A stretch of DNA of 64,000 bases from Campylobacteraceae bacterium. GTDB taxonomy: Bacteria; Campylobacterota; Campylobacteria; Campylobacterales; Arcobacteraceae. The stretch spans positions 171,328 through 235,327 of the forward strand of contig JABXII010000014.1 in assembly GCA_013373175.1 (NCBI GenBank), in the 5' to 3' direction. This document shows, in pieces, positions 18,953-28,119 of the stretch. Position numbers and translations under genes: made by a program. The notes beneath the pieces were generated by a model. That model ran no database searches, was not told where the DNA came from, and saw only the letters and a list, made by a program, of their open reading frames with translations. Positions within the stretch are counted from its first letter, which is position 1, and every line of letters starts with the position of its first letter.

Positions 18953-20617
18953 ATGAAATTAGAAAAATTTATTTATAATATACTTGAAAATCCTTCTAAA
19001 TCTATTATGATTTATGCAATAACCTTAGGTCTATTTATTTTAAGTGTTTTAACCTTTCCAACTGAAATTACCAAAGCTAAAATGCTTCCAAGCAAAGACT
19101 CTGATACTTTTTCTGTATATGTTGATTTAAAAGATGGTTCTTCTACAAAACAAACAAAAGAAGTAACATCTTGTATTTCTAAAATACTTATAAATAAAGA
19201 GCTTGTACGAAATGTTTCTGTTTTTATAGGAGAAGGTCAACCTTTAGATTTTGCAGCACTTGTTAAGCAAAGTGCTTTAAAAGATAAGCAATCTCAAGCA
19301 GAGATTATGGTAAACATAAAAAAAGCTTCAAATAGAAATATTCAAAGCTACAACTTTGTAAGTAATATTAGAGAAGAACTTCAAAACCAGTGTTCAAAAT
19401 ATGATGCAAATATTAAACTTATAGAACTACCTGCTGGTCCTCCTGTTTTAGCTTCTATTGTTGCTGAAATTTATGGAGGAAACTCTTTTGAAAATAGACG
19501 AAAATTTGCACAAAAAGTTGCTAAAGTTTTAGAAGAACAAGAGACTTTAGTAGATATTGATATTCTGGCTGATGATTTATATGATAAATTTGAAATAACA
19601 CTAGATAATAATAAGATAATTCAAAGTGCTCTTTCATTAGAACAAGTTAAAGATACTCTATATTTAAGCTTTGAAGGCTTAGAGGTGGCCGTTGTAAATG
19701 AAGAAGATAAACAAAGTCAGATACCTATATTCTTAAGACTTGATGAGAATAGAGTTTTTAAACAAAATAGTAAAAAGGCAATTTTAGAACAATTTTCAAA
19801 ATTAAAACTTATCAATAAACATGGCTTTAAAGTACCACTTAGTGAACTTGTAAATATTAAAAAAGTGAAAAAAGAAGCAACTTTAACTTCTAAAAATCTT
19901 GCAAAAATGATTAATGTAATTGCAGAAACAAATAAAGATAGTCAAATATATCCTCTTTTAGATGCGAGAACAAAGTTTCTAAAAGATTTTGATGATAACT
20001 ATGAAGTTACAAAAGCAGATATGTTAAACCTTGAATTTACCCATAAATTAACAAAAGAGAAATTCAAGCTTGTTTGGGATGGAGAATTAAAAGTAACTAT
20101 AGATACTTTTATTGATTTAGGGGGAGCATTTATTATAGCATTAGTATTAATTTTCTTTTTAATGGTTGTTTACTATAAAAGCTTTGCTCTTTCAGGAGCA
20201 ATTGTATTAGCCTCTTTTGTCTCTATTATTGGAGTTATTTTTGCACATATTATTATGGATGTTATGACAACTGATACTTTCTATTTAACTGCAACTTCAT
20301 TAATTGGATTTATTGGTCTTATTGGAATTAATTCAAGAAACTCAACACTTATAATTGATTTTTCAAAACAATTAGTAGAAGAAAAAGGTCTTAGTATAAA
20401 TAAAGCTATTGCAAAAGCAACTGCAACAAGATCAAAACCTATTATTTTAACTGTACTTACTATGGTTTTTGCATCTTCCCTTTTAGCAACAGATGCAGTA
20501 TTTGGAGGACTTGGAGTTGCCCTTATTGGAGGAACACTGATATCTTATGTTGTATCAATGTTCTTTGTTCCTGTGATTATTAAAAATCATGTGATAAAAA
20601 TTATTAAGCAGAAGTAA
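18953..20617 (+). CDS. RND efflux transporter, C-terminal half (split pump)
   Basis: The 554-residue protein corresponds to the second half of the RND pump: TM7 (about 17-37), the second porter loop (about 40-375) and TM8-TM12. The TM10 region is GLIGINSRNSTLIIDF, where an Arg stands near the AcrB proton-relay Lys position. I choose ATG 18953, with AAGGA (18940-18944) about 8 bases upstream; TTG and GTG codons just before it are less likely. Its frame differs from the first half, and 11 bases lie between that stop and this start. The two products must assemble to make a functional pump. It ends convergently with the sensor kinase, overlapping by 14 bases. Confidence 0.88.
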   Translation: MKLEKFIYNILENPSKSIMIYAITLGLFILSVLTFPTEITKAKMLPSKDSDTFSVYVDLKDGSSTKQTKEVTSCISKILINKELVRNVSVFIGEGQPLDFAALVKQSALKDKQSQAEIMVNIKKASNRNIQSYNFVSNIREELQNQCSKYDANIKLIELPAGPPVLASIVAEIYGGNSFENRRKFAQKVAKVLEEQETLVDIDILADDLYDKFEITLDNNKIIQSALSLEQVKDTLYLSFEGLEVAVVNEEDKQSQIPIFLRLDENRVFKQNSKKAILEQFSKLKLINKHGFKVPLSELVNIKKVKKEATLTSKNLAKMINVIAETNKDSQIYPLLDARTKFLKDFDDNYEVTKADMLNLEFTHKLTKEKFKLVWDGELKVTIDTFIDLGGAFIIALVLIFFLMVVYYKSFALSGAIVLASFVSIIGVIFAHIIMDVMTTDTFYLTATSLIGFIGLIGINSRNSTLIIDFSKQLVEEKGLSINKAIAKATATRSKPIILTVLTMVFASSLLATDAVFGGLGVALIGGTLISYVVSMFFVPVIIKNHVIKIIKQK

Positions 20618-22736
20618 CAAATGGAATTTTAACTTTAAAAACAGCTCCTTGTGAGTTGTTTTTTATTGATAGCTGTCCTTTACAATGGTCATTGATAATT
20701 ATTTTACTCATATAAAGCCCTAGACCTGTTCCTTCTTTAGACTTTTTAGTAGAAAAATATGGATCAAATACTTTTTCCATAATATTAGCAGGAATTCCTC
20801 CACCATTATCGCTAATTTCAATATAACAAAACTCATCATCACATGAAGTGCAGATTTTGATTTCTCCATTGGGTATTTTATTTTCTAAAATAGCATCTTC
20901 TGCATTTTTGATTAGGTTTAGAATCACTTGATTTACTTCTGAAGCAAAAACATTAATAGATTCATAACAATTAAAATCAACTGTAAGTTTTATATTATTA
21001 CCTTCTAAAGAGCTTCTAACAATATTAATTGAATTTGAAACAATAGTTTCTAAAGTTGCGTTTGTCTTTTGCTTATCTGTTTTAAAGAAGTTTCTAAAAT
21101 CATCAATTGTGTTTGATAAGTGTTGAGAATAATCAGAGATTAAAGAGACTTCTTTTTTTAGCTCTTCATCATTTGGTCTATCTTTTATCATCATTCTAAG
21201 TAATAAGTTATTTGTAGTTGCTGAAATAGCTGTTAAAGGTTGTCTCCACTGGTGAGCAATCATAGAAATCATTTCACCCATTTGAGCTAGTCTACTTTGT
21301 TGTAATAGCTGCTTTGTTTTCTCTTCATTCTTTTTAACTTCTTGTCTTACTTTGTCTTCTAGGTTATGAGTTAATATATTTAACTCCTCTTCCATCTCTT
21401 TTCTCTTATCAATATCCCTTAAAACAACATGTATGAGATTTTTATCATCGATGGTAATTGTTGTTAAAACAACTTCAAGCCAAATATTCTTATTTCTTTT
21501 ATTTTTAAATACAAACTCAAAAGAGTTTGAACCCTTTTCAATAGCTATATCAATCATTTTATAGATATTGAAAACAGAAGACGAACCACTTGGTTGCTTT
21601 GTAGGGAATAAATCTGCAATTCCTAAGCCTAAAAATTCTTTTCTATTTTTATATTTTAATACTTTTAATGTTGCATCATTACAATCTATAATCTCTTTTG
21701 TATCTAAAAGCATTAAGAATATACCATCTGTTGACTCATGGTAAATCTTCTCAAAAAGTTCTTTTTGCTTTGCTAACTGATTTGTCTTAGACTCTAACTC
21801 TTTTGTTTTTTTCTCAATCTCTTCATTTGCTTCTTGAAGTTTTTTATTATGTCTATTTAAAATATACTGTCTATAAAATAGAATTAGAAGAACTAATAAA
21901 CTTATAAAGCCTATTTCCCAAAATCTAGAAAAATTAACTACACTTTCAAGTCTAACAGAAAGCCATCTATTTTTAATCTCACTTGACTCTTTTTGAGAAA
22001 TTGAATCAATTCCTTTATTTATAATAGGAATTAGTTTTTCATAATCATTTCTAACCATAAATCTAACATCAAAGTTAAACTCTGTAGTTCCACTTATCTT
22101 GACATTTTTAAATCCATGATCTGCAATAATAAGGGATAATACAGGTAAAATATCAATTACTGCATAAACATCACCCCTTGATAAAAGTTTTAATGCTTCT
22201 ATATTATCTTTAACTTCTACAAAGTCAATTTTGGGATATTTACTTTTTAAAATTTGATAAGTACTATAAAATTTACCTACTGCAACTTTTTTATTATTTA
22301 AAGACTGCGTATTTGAAATATATTGTTTATCTAAAGTTGTAGCAATTGCAATTGGATAAGAAACGTAAGGTTTAGTAAATCTTCCATAATACAGCTTATT
22401 CTCACTTACAGCTGCAGATAAAGCTACATCAGCACTTTTGTCTTTTATGAGCCTCATAGCCTCTTGAAAGCTATTTACAGACCTACATTGAGAGTCTATT
22501 AAAGTTTTATTTTTTATTAATTGCCAAAAATCATGGGAAATACCTACAAGTTTGCCTTTTTCTTCAAAATTAAATGGTGGCCAATTTTTAGTTACTACAC
22601 ATCTAATCTCTTTTTCGATTAAAAAAAGTTTTTCTTCTTTTGTAAGTTTTATTAAGTCAGTTTTATTTTCAATAGAAGTGTCTGCTTTTAATAAAATAAC
22701 ACTAAGGCTAAATATTAAAAACAGAAAGTTTTTCAT
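20604..22736 (-). CDS. Sensor histidine kinase with periplasmic solute-binding domain and PAS domain
   Basis: The 710-residue protein has a signal peptide and one SBP_bac_3-type domain (about 40-270, CVVTKNWPPFNFEEKGKL). A membrane helix near 275-295 is followed by a coiled coil (about 300-335), a PAS domain (about 335-445), the H-box AHQWRQPLTAIS, and HATPase motifs NLIKNAEDAI, ISDNGGGIP and GTGLGLYMSK. It is a shorter relative of the kinase at 12050-14671. Its start overlaps the stop of the GNAT gene (ATGA), so it is translationally attached to the lptA/engB operon. No partner regulator is adjacent. Confidence 0.92.
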   Translation of the reverse strand: MKNFLFLIFSLSVILLKADTSIENKTDLIKLTKEEKLFLIEKEIRCVVTKNWPPFNFEEKGKLVGISHDFWQLIKNKTLIDSQCRSVNSFQEAMRLIKDKSADVALSAAVSENKLYYGRFTKPYVSYPIAIATTLDKQYISNTQSLNNKKVAVGKFYSTYQILKSKYPKIDFVEVKDNIEALKLLSRGDVYAVIDILPVLSLIIADHGFKNVKISGTTEFNFDVRFMVRNDYEKLIPIINKGIDSISQKESSEIKNRWLSVRLESVVNFSRFWEIGFISLLVLLILFYRQYILNRHNKKLQEANEEIEKKTKELESKTNQLAKQKELFEKIYHESTDGIFLMLLDTKEIIDCNDATLKVLKYKNRKEFLGLGIADLFPTKQPSGSSSVFNIYKMIDIAIEKGSNSFEFVFKNKRNKNIWLEVVLTTITIDDKNLIHVVLRDIDKRKEMEEELNILTHNLEDKVRQEVKKNEEKTKQLLQQSRLAQMGEMISMIAHQWRQPLTAISATTNNLLLRMMIKDRPNDEELKKEVSLISDYSQHLSNTIDDFRNFFKTDKQKTNATLETIVSNSINIVRSSLEGNNIKLTVDFNCYESINVFASEVNQVILNLIKNAEDAILENKIPNGEIKICTSCDDEFCYIEISDNGGGIPANIMEKVFDPYFSTKKSKEGTGLGLYMSKIIINDHCKGQLSIKNNSQGAVFKVKIPFVTSA

Positions 22737-23194
22737 AAATCATATACCATTGCAATTTCGTTACAAACAGGGAAATGTTTACATCTAATACAATCTGCCC
22801 AGATTTTATGCTCTGGAATATCTTCTTTTTCAATAGTTATAAATCCTAAACTTTTGAAAAAGCCTTCTTCATAAGTTAAAGATAATATCTGTTGCAGTTT
22901 ATATTTTCTTCCCTCTTCAATACATGCTTGTACTAATTTTTGACCTAGTTTTAAACCTCTAAAATTTTTAGATACAACTAAACTTCTTACTTCTGCTAAT
23001 CTTGCAGAATGAATATGCAAAGCCGTAAACCCTGCCATTACTCCATCTACTTCTACAACAGTATAAGCTCTAATGGTATTAGCCATTTCATCTTCTGTTC
23101 GTAAAAGAATATTTCCATTATCAACCTCTTCTTTTACAAGAGCTTGCATTGTAGCAATATGAGTAACATCAGGTTTAAAAAATTTAATTTCCAA
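22733..23194 (-). CDS. GNAT acetyltransferase, probably short-form N-acetylglutamate synthase
   Basis: The 153-residue GNAT domain has the acetyl-CoA loop RGLKLGQKLV and the C-terminal signature KIWADCIRCKHFPVCNEIAM. To my recollection that Cys-rich tail is shared with short N-acetylglutamate synthases, which start arginine synthesis from glutamate and acetyl-CoA. The gene overlaps engB by 11 bases and the next sensor kinase by 4. The GNAT fold is certain; the substrate is inferred from the tail motif. Confidence 0.8.
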   Translation of the reverse strand: MEIKFFKPDVTHIATMQALVKEEVDNGNILLRTEDEMANTIRAYTVVEVDGVMAGFTALHIHSARLAEVRSLVVSKNFRGLKLGQKLVQACIEEGRKYKLQQILSLTYEEGFFKSLGFITIEKEDIPEHKIWADCIRCKHFPVCNEIAMVYDL

Positions 23195-23786
23195 ATAGAT
23201 ATCCTGTAATTTTATTTTGAAGTTCTTCTAAACCTCTTTTTTTCAAGTTTGAAACAAAGATTCCATCAGGGTAAGCTCTTTTTAGCTTTTGTAAATCATT
23301 TTGCTTTAACTTATCAATTTTTGTAAAAGCATGAATAATAATTTGATCCCCTCTTTTTATTGTTTCTAAAAACTCATCAACATTTTTATCAATAGCTAAA
23401 TCAGTATGTCTAGCATCTACTAAGTGAACAAAAATCTGTAAACATGGTCTTTCTTCTAAGTATCCAGTTAAGTTTTTATTCCAATCTCTTTTTAAACTTT
23501 TTGATACCTTCGCATAACCAAATCCAGGTAAATCTACAAATCTTCCATAAAGGTATGGTAACTCTTCATTCCCTGTTTTAAATTTAATTTCAAAATAGTT
23601 AATTAATTGAGTCTTTCCTGGCGTAGAAGAAGATTTTGCTAGACCTTTTCTATTTGTTAATGTATTTAGTAAAGAAGATTTACCTACATTTGATCTTCCT
23701 AAAAAGGCTACTTCGGCTCTATCAGGAGCTGGCGAATCATTTATACTTTGAGCTGAAGTTAAGAATTGTGCATCTACGATTTTCAT
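23184..23786 (-). CDS. engB: Ribosome biogenesis GTPase YsxC/EngB
   Basis: The essential 200-residue GTPase acts in large-subunit assembly. G1 is GRSNVGKSSLLN, G2 region SSTPGKTQLINYF, G3 DLPGFGYA, and G4 TKIDK, all in order. Its start overlaps the stop of lptA by one base and its end overlaps the GNAT gene, so it is part of a tightly packed operon. Length and motifs are standard. Confidence 0.96.
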   Translation of the reverse strand: MKIVDAQFLTSAQSINDSPAPDRAEVAFLGRSNVGKSSLLNTLTNRKGLAKSSSTPGKTQLINYFEIKFKTGNEELPYLYGRFVDLPGFGYAKVSKSLKRDWNKNLTGYLEERPCLQIFVHLVDARHTDLAIDKNVDEFLETIKRGDQIIIHAFTKIDKLKQNDLQKLKRAYPDGIFVSNLKKRGLEELQNKITGYLFGN

Positions 23787-24274
23787 TATTTTTTACCACT
23801 ATCAATATTTAAAATAAACCTAACTGGTTTATTATCTGTTCCGCTAACTTTAGCATTTCCTGTTTCTTGGTTAATAAAAATCTTTTCACCATAAAGTTTT
23901 CTATCTTCAGTTACTTCATTTAAGTAACCTTTTCCTAATACTGTATACTCTAATTTTTTTGGATCATAAATAACTTTATTACCTTTACCCTTATAGTGTT
24001 TACCATTTGAAAAAATCGTAAAACTAACATTTCCTGTTGCTATATACTTTAAAGGCTCTAAATTTTTCCCTTTTGCTTTTGGCTTCATAAAAACTTCTAA
24101 TTTATTTGCATTTAGCCTATCTTTTGCCATTTTTAATTTTACATTACCAGTAAATATTGATATACCTTTACTATCATCTGTTTCAAAATTTTTAGCATCT
24201 ATAATAAGTTTTTCAGTATTAGCATTTGCAAAAACTAAAGTTGAAGCAAGTGCAAGTTTTAATAATAGTTTCAT
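23786..24274 (-). CDS. lptA: Lipopolysaccharide transport periplasmic protein LptA
   Basis: The 162-residue protein has a signal peptide (KLLLKLALASTLVFANA) followed by an OstA-like beta-jellyroll. LptA forms the periplasmic bridge that carries LPS from LptBFGC to LptDE. It lies 14 bases after lptC and touches engB. Gene order kdsC-lptC-lptA strongly supports the assignment. Family motifs visible include GNVKLKMAKDRLNANKLEVF and IFTGNVKL. Confidence 0.9.
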   Translation of the reverse strand: MKLLLKLALASTLVFANANTEKLIIDAKNFETDDSKGISIFTGNVKLKMAKDRLNANKLEVFMKPKAKGKNLEPLKYIATGNVSFTIFSNGKHYKGKGNKVIYDPKKLEYTVLGKGYLNEVTEDRKLYGEKIFINQETGNAKVSGTDNKPVRFILNIDSGKK

Positions 24275-24288
24275 TAAATTATATTCCT

Positions 24289-24819
24289 TTATTTATTTTT
24301 CATATCTATTTCAAAGTGTGTATTATTTGATTTCATAAAATAACTCTTCATATCTAAATATAAACTATCCCCGTTAATGATATTATTATAATAATTACCA
24401 TTAAAAGGAAGTGTATTTGTAACAATCTCTTCTTTAGCATTATAAAAAAGCTCATCTGTATTTAAAGATATAAAGTCATCTCTTCTAAATTTTACATTTT
24501 TAAAAAATTTATAAATATCTCCTCTTTTTACAATTACATCTGAATATAATACATCTGTTACATAATTGTTTTTAGAATCATACGTTTTTAAAGTTAATGC
24601 ACCTTCATGCATTACATCTCTTTTTTCAAATCTATAAACTTCTTTTGCATAAACAATTCTATTCATACTATCAGTGGTTAGTGTATACATTGTAGAATCA
24701 TTAAATACTAACAAAGGAGTTTCTACTTCATTATCCTCTTTAAGTATATTCTTAACTGGTATAAAGTAGCTAGTTGCAGATAAAACTAGAAGAATTAAAA
24801 CAAATACTCTTATAGCCAT
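24289..24819 (-). CDS. lptC: LPS export ABC transporter periplasmic protein LptC
   Basis: The 176-residue bitopic protein has one N-terminal membrane anchor (about 4-20) and a periplasmic beta-rich domain with YAKEVYRFEKRDVMHEGAL. It passes LPS from LptBFG to LptA. Sequence similarity in this family is low, so the call leans on topology, size and position between kdsC and lptA. Its start overlaps kdsC by 10 bases. Confidence 0.85.
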   Translation of the reverse strand: MAIRVFVLILLVLSATSYFIPVKNILKEDNEVETPLLVFNDSTMYTLTTDSMNRIVYAKEVYRFEKRDVMHEGALTLKTYDSKNNYVTDVLYSDVIVKRGDIYKFFKNVKFRRDDFISLNTDELFYNAKEEIVTNTLPFNGNYYNNIINGDSLYLDMKSYFMKSNNTHFEIDMKNK

Positions 24820-25307
24820 GAATTTATGTATTCCTCTTCTATTCCATCTTCTTTAATGATATATTCTATCATCTCTTTTACAGCACCACTTCCTCCAAAT
24901 GCCTTACATCTTATATTAACAACATCATTAATATATTTTGAACCATTTGCAGGAGTAAATGAAAGACCAGCTTTCTTTAGCATTTTATAATCATTTAAAT
25001 CATCGCCAATAGCAGCAACTTGATTCCAAGTAAGATTCTCTTCTTTTAAAATATTTTCTAACACTTCATCTTTATTATGAATACCTTGATGAAGATGAGT
25101 AATATTTAAATCATTTGCTCTTATTTCAACTATTTTAGAGTTTCTTCCAGTAATAATTGCTGCTTTTTTTCCAAGTTTTTTTGTCCATGTAGCAATTGCT
25201 AAACCATCTGCAACATCAAATGATTTAAGTTCATCACCACTATTAGTGTATGTTATTTGTCCATTTGTTAATGTTCCATCAACATCAAGAACAATTAACT
25301 CAATCAT
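24810..25307 (-). CDS. kdsC: 3-deoxy-D-manno-octulosonate 8-phosphate phosphatase KdsC
   Basis: The 165-residue HAD phosphatase releases KDO from KDO-8-phosphate for LPS inner core synthesis. Motif I is LDVDGTLTNG with both catalytic Asp residues; motif II lies at IITGRNS and motif IV at AIGDDLNDYKML. The small cap-less size is typical of KdsC. It overlaps hisB by 4 bases and lptC by 10. Confidence 0.94.
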   Translation of the reverse strand: MIELIVLDVDGTLTNGQITYTNSGDELKSFDVADGLAIATWTKKLGKKAAIITGRNSKIVEIRANDLNITHLHQGIHNKDEVLENILKEENLTWNQVAAIGDDLNDYKMLKKAGLSFTPANGSKYINDVVNIRCKAFGGSGAVKEMIEYIIKEDGIEEEYINSWL

Positions 25308-25876
25308 AAAACACCTTTTGTACTAGGAACACCTAACTTTTCATTTTTTGCCATTGCACGTCTAAGAGCAACTGCAAAAGCTTTAAAGCTTGCTTCTAAA
25401 ATGTGGTGTTTATTTCTTCCTCTTTCATTTATGATATGACAAGTAAGACCTGAATTCATAACTATTGCGTGGAAAAACTCTTCTGCAAGTTCAACATCAA
25501 ACTCACCTACTTTTCCACTTAAATTTACTTCATATACTAAAAATGGTCTATTAGATAAATCTAAAGCACAAGTTGTAGCAGCTTCATCCATTACAACAGT
25601 TGCATTTCCATATCTTTCTACATTTTCAATAGGAAATATTTCATCTTTTAATGCTTTACCTAAAACAATACCACAATCTTCAACAGTATGATGTGCATCA
25701 ATATGTAAATCTCCACTACATGTTAAATCAATATCGATTCCACTATGTTTTGATAAAGCTTCTAGCATATGGTCAAAAAAACCTACACCAGTATTTATAT
25801 TTGATTTACCAGTACCATTTGTATCTAGTTTGCATTTAATATCAGTCTCTTTTGTTTTTCTATTAATTTCTGTCAT
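25304..25876 (-). CDS. hisB: Imidazoleglycerol-phosphate dehydratase HisB
   Basis: The 190-residue enzyme of histidine biosynthesis converts imidazole glycerol phosphate to imidazole acetol phosphate. Metal-binding signatures are intact: DAHHTVEDCGIVLG near residue 60 and GRNKHHILEASFKAFA near 158. It is monofunctional, without the phosphatase domain of E. coli HisB. It lies 9 bases after rlpA and overlaps kdsC, so a histidine gene is embedded in an envelope operon, an arrangement I recall in related genomes. Confidence 0.96.
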   Translation of the reverse strand: MTEINRKTKETDIKCKLDTNGTGKSNINTGVGFFDHMLEALSKHSGIDIDLTCSGDLHIDAHHTVEDCGIVLGKALKDEIFPIENVERYGNATVVMDEAATTCALDLSNRPFLVYEVNLSGKVGEFDVELAEEFFHAIVMNSGLTCHIINERGRNKHHILEASFKAFAVALRRAMAKNEKLGVPSTKGVL

Positions 25877-25885
25877 ATTATATTC

Positions 25886-26695
25886 CTATTTTGCAATAAT
25901 TGGTGCTCCACTTAGACCATTTGCTTCTTTGAAGTCTTGTGCTTCTTGCTCTGATCTAAAACCACTAATCCATACTCTATTTAAATCACTTTTTTTAATT
26001 ATAACATTATATCTATCTTCAAGTATCAACTCAAACTTTCTTTTTGTGATTTTTGCACCTTCAAGTCTACTAAAGGCTCCAACTTGAACATAATATCTAC
26101 CTACAGTAGCAGTTTCTTGTTTTTCTTCTTTAGTTCTTGCAATTTTAGCATTGAAACCTAATACTTCAATTTTAACACTTGCAGTACCTTTTCCTACCAT
26201 ATCAATTGCATGGGCAGCTTTATTTGAAAGGTCAATTATTCTTCCAGTAATAAAAGGTCCTCTGTCATTAATTCTAACAACAACAGACTTTCCATTTTCT
26301 AAGTTATCAACTTTTACCATAGAATTCATTGGTAAAGTTTTATGAGCGGCTGTAAGTGCATACATATCATACATTTCACCATTTGAAGTAAGCTTTGCAT
26401 GGAAATTTGGTCCATACCAAGAAGCAATACCTCTTTGTGTATCCCCAACTTTTGCTAATGTTGGATAATACCACTTACCATGAACTTTATAAGGTCTCAT
26501 TGTAGCTCTATGCATAGCCTTAGAGTTTTTAATCTTTTGACTTCCTAAAGGTTTAAAAGTTTTCTTTTTTTGAGTTTCACCATAATAAGGAATATAAGAA
26601 CCTACTGTAGACTTTCTTGAACATCCAGTAAAAAATATTGTTGCACCTAAGCTTATAAATAGTATTGATTTTAATGATGATTTACCTAATAACAA
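25886..26695 (-). CDS. rlpA: RlpA-type septal ring lytic transglycosylase, lipoprotein with SPOR domain
   Basis: The 269-residue predicted lipoprotein has lipobox-like IFFTGC near residue 26. The double-psi beta-barrel includes [20 protein letters not shown] and [10 protein letters not shown], with His and Asp of the RlpA active site. A C-terminal SPOR domain (about 195-269) binds denuded glycan at the septum. I prefer TTG 26695, with GGAG 6 bases upstream, over a TTG four codons earlier whose second codon is part of that GGAG. It overlaps the end of mltD by 14 bases, pairing two wall-cleaving enzymes. Confidence 0.9.
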   Translation of the reverse strand: MLLGKSSLKSILFISLGATIFFTGCSRKSTVGSYIPYYGETQKKKTFKPLGSQKIKNSKAMHRATMRPYKVHGKWYYPTLAKVGDTQRGIASWYGPNFHAKLTSNGEMYDMYALTAAHKTLPMNSMVKVDNLENGKSVVVRINDRGPFITGRIIDLSNKAAHAIDMVGKGTASVKIEVLGFNAKIARTKEEKQETATVGRYYVQVGAFSRLEGAKITKRKFELILEDRYNVIIKKSDLNRVWISGFRSEQEAQDFKEANGLSGAPIIAK

Positions 26696-28082
26696 TTTTA
26701 TCTCCAATTCTTAAAAGTGATGTTTTTAAGTTATTATCTCTTTTTAATTTTTCTACTTTAATTTTATATCTTTTTGCAATAGAGTATAAAGAGTCTCCAC
26801 TTTTTACAATATATTTTTTCCCAGCTCTATACCTATCATTTGAAAATTTAATTTTTCCTAACATATCACTTGGAATTGGTAGGATAATCTTTTGTTTTAA
26901 AGAAAGCATATTTGATTTTAAATTATTGTAATCTTTGATAAGACTGTATGGAATTTTATATTTTTTTGAAAGATCATATAAAGTATCTCCACGTTTTACA
27001 ATATGAACTAAAAATTTTGTATCTTTAATACTGTCTTTAGCTTCATTAAATCTGCTTAATCTACTATATGGAATATTAATTTCATATACTTTTTTTGTAG
27101 GAGGAATAATTGATTGTTTAATATGTTTATTTAATTCTAATAACTCTTCATAACTCATTCCAATAGAGTTTGCAATATTTCTTAAATGTAATCCACCTTT
27201 TACAGGAACAGTAGCAACAGTAGTTGATATTCCCATATTTAAAAGATGCGAGTTTTCTTCATCTCTAATAAAACTTTGAGATTTCATCATTGCTAAAGAT
27301 ATGATTTTTCTAATATATCTTCTACTTTCACTTGGAATATATTGTCTACTAATTTTTGTTTGCACTTTTAATAAAGTATTGATATCAGGTTTTATATCCC
27401 ATTTTTTAACAACATTATAAATTTTTCTTACTTCTCTAAATCTAACTCTTTTTTGTTGATAAGCTCTTATAGTTTCTCTATATTGTGTAATTCTTTTATC
27501 ATGTTTCATTTTTGGGTTTTGTTCTACATAAAGGTCAAGTGTAGCTCGTGTAATTGCTTCAATTACTCTACCCTCTCCACAGTTATAAGCAATTGCAGCT
27601 AGATACCATTTTCCAAATAATCTATGTAATCTATTTAAATAATTAGCTGCTGCTTTTGTTGATTTTATTAAATCCATTCTTTCATCAACATATAAATCAT
27701 TTTCTAAACCATATCTTCTTCCTGTGGCACTCATAAATTGCCAAAGTCCAGTTGCTCTTACTCTAGATTTAGCATCTACTGTAAAATTTGATTCTGCCAT
27801 CGCCATGTAAATAAATACATCTGGAATACCTTCATTTTTTAAAATCTCTTTGATTTTTGGCAAAAATAAAGAGGCTTCATTTAGTTTGTCTATATAATTG
27901 CTTGAATTATATTTGCTTTGATAATGATAATATACTCTTTGAAGTTTGTAGTCACTAATGAAAGAAGGTGTAATGTCCAACTCTTCTAAGATTTGTAAAT
28001 CCCTTTGAGAATAACTAGAACCAATTAATGAGGCGTAAGAGTACAGTGAGAAAATTAATATGAGAGAAAGAACTTTATTCAA
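26682..28082 (-). CDS. mltD: MltD-like membrane-bound lytic murein transglycosylase with LysM repeats
   Basis: The 466-residue protein has a signal peptide (about 1-17) and an SLT catalytic domain with [13 protein letters not shown] (catalytic Glu) and [16 protein letters not shown] near 95-130. LysM-type modules follow, the clearest being [16 protein letters not shown] and [16 protein letters not shown] in the last 120 residues. It cleaves peptidoglycan glycan strands. The start is TTG 28082 with AGGA about 7 bases upstream, and that AGGA lies in a hairpin (see 28090-28108). Operon with tatD and rlpA. Confidence 0.9.
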   Translation of the reverse strand: MNKVLSLILIFSLYSYASLIGSSYSQRDLQILEELDITPSFISDYKLQRVYYHYQSKYNSSNYIDKLNEASLFLPKIKEILKNEGIPDVFIYMAMAESNFTVDAKSRVRATGLWQFMSATGRRYGLENDLYVDERMDLIKSTKAAANYLNRLHRLFGKWYLAAIAYNCGEGRVIEAITRATLDLYVEQNPKMKHDKRITQYRETIRAYQQKRVRFREVRKIYNVVKKWDIKPDINTLLKVQTKISRQYIPSESRRYIRKIISLAMMKSQSFIRDEENSHLLNMGISTTVATVPVKGGLHLRNIANSIGMSYEELLELNKHIKQSIIPPTKKVYEINIPYSRLSRFNEAKDSIKDTKFLVHIVKRGDTLYDLSKKYKIPYSLIKDYNNLKSNMLSLKQKIILPIPSDMLGKIKFSNDRYRAGKKYIVKSGDSLYSIAKRYKIKVEKLKRDNNLKTSLLRIGDKIVIR

Positions 28083-28089
28083 ATATTAT

Positions 28090-28108
28090 CCTATTTTTAT
28101 GAAATAGG
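28090..28108 (-). promoter_or_regulatory. Hairpin covering the mltD ribosome-binding site
   Basis: Read on the minus strand, CCTATTT (28108-28102) and AAATAGG (28096-28090) pair perfectly over 7 bp around a 5-base loop. The 3' arm contains the AGG of the mltD Shine-Dalgarno. The stem is AT-rich and modest, so it could be a translational brake or only an intergenic hairpin between tatD and mltD. Confidence 0.4.
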
Positions 28109-28119
28109 TAATATTTTAT

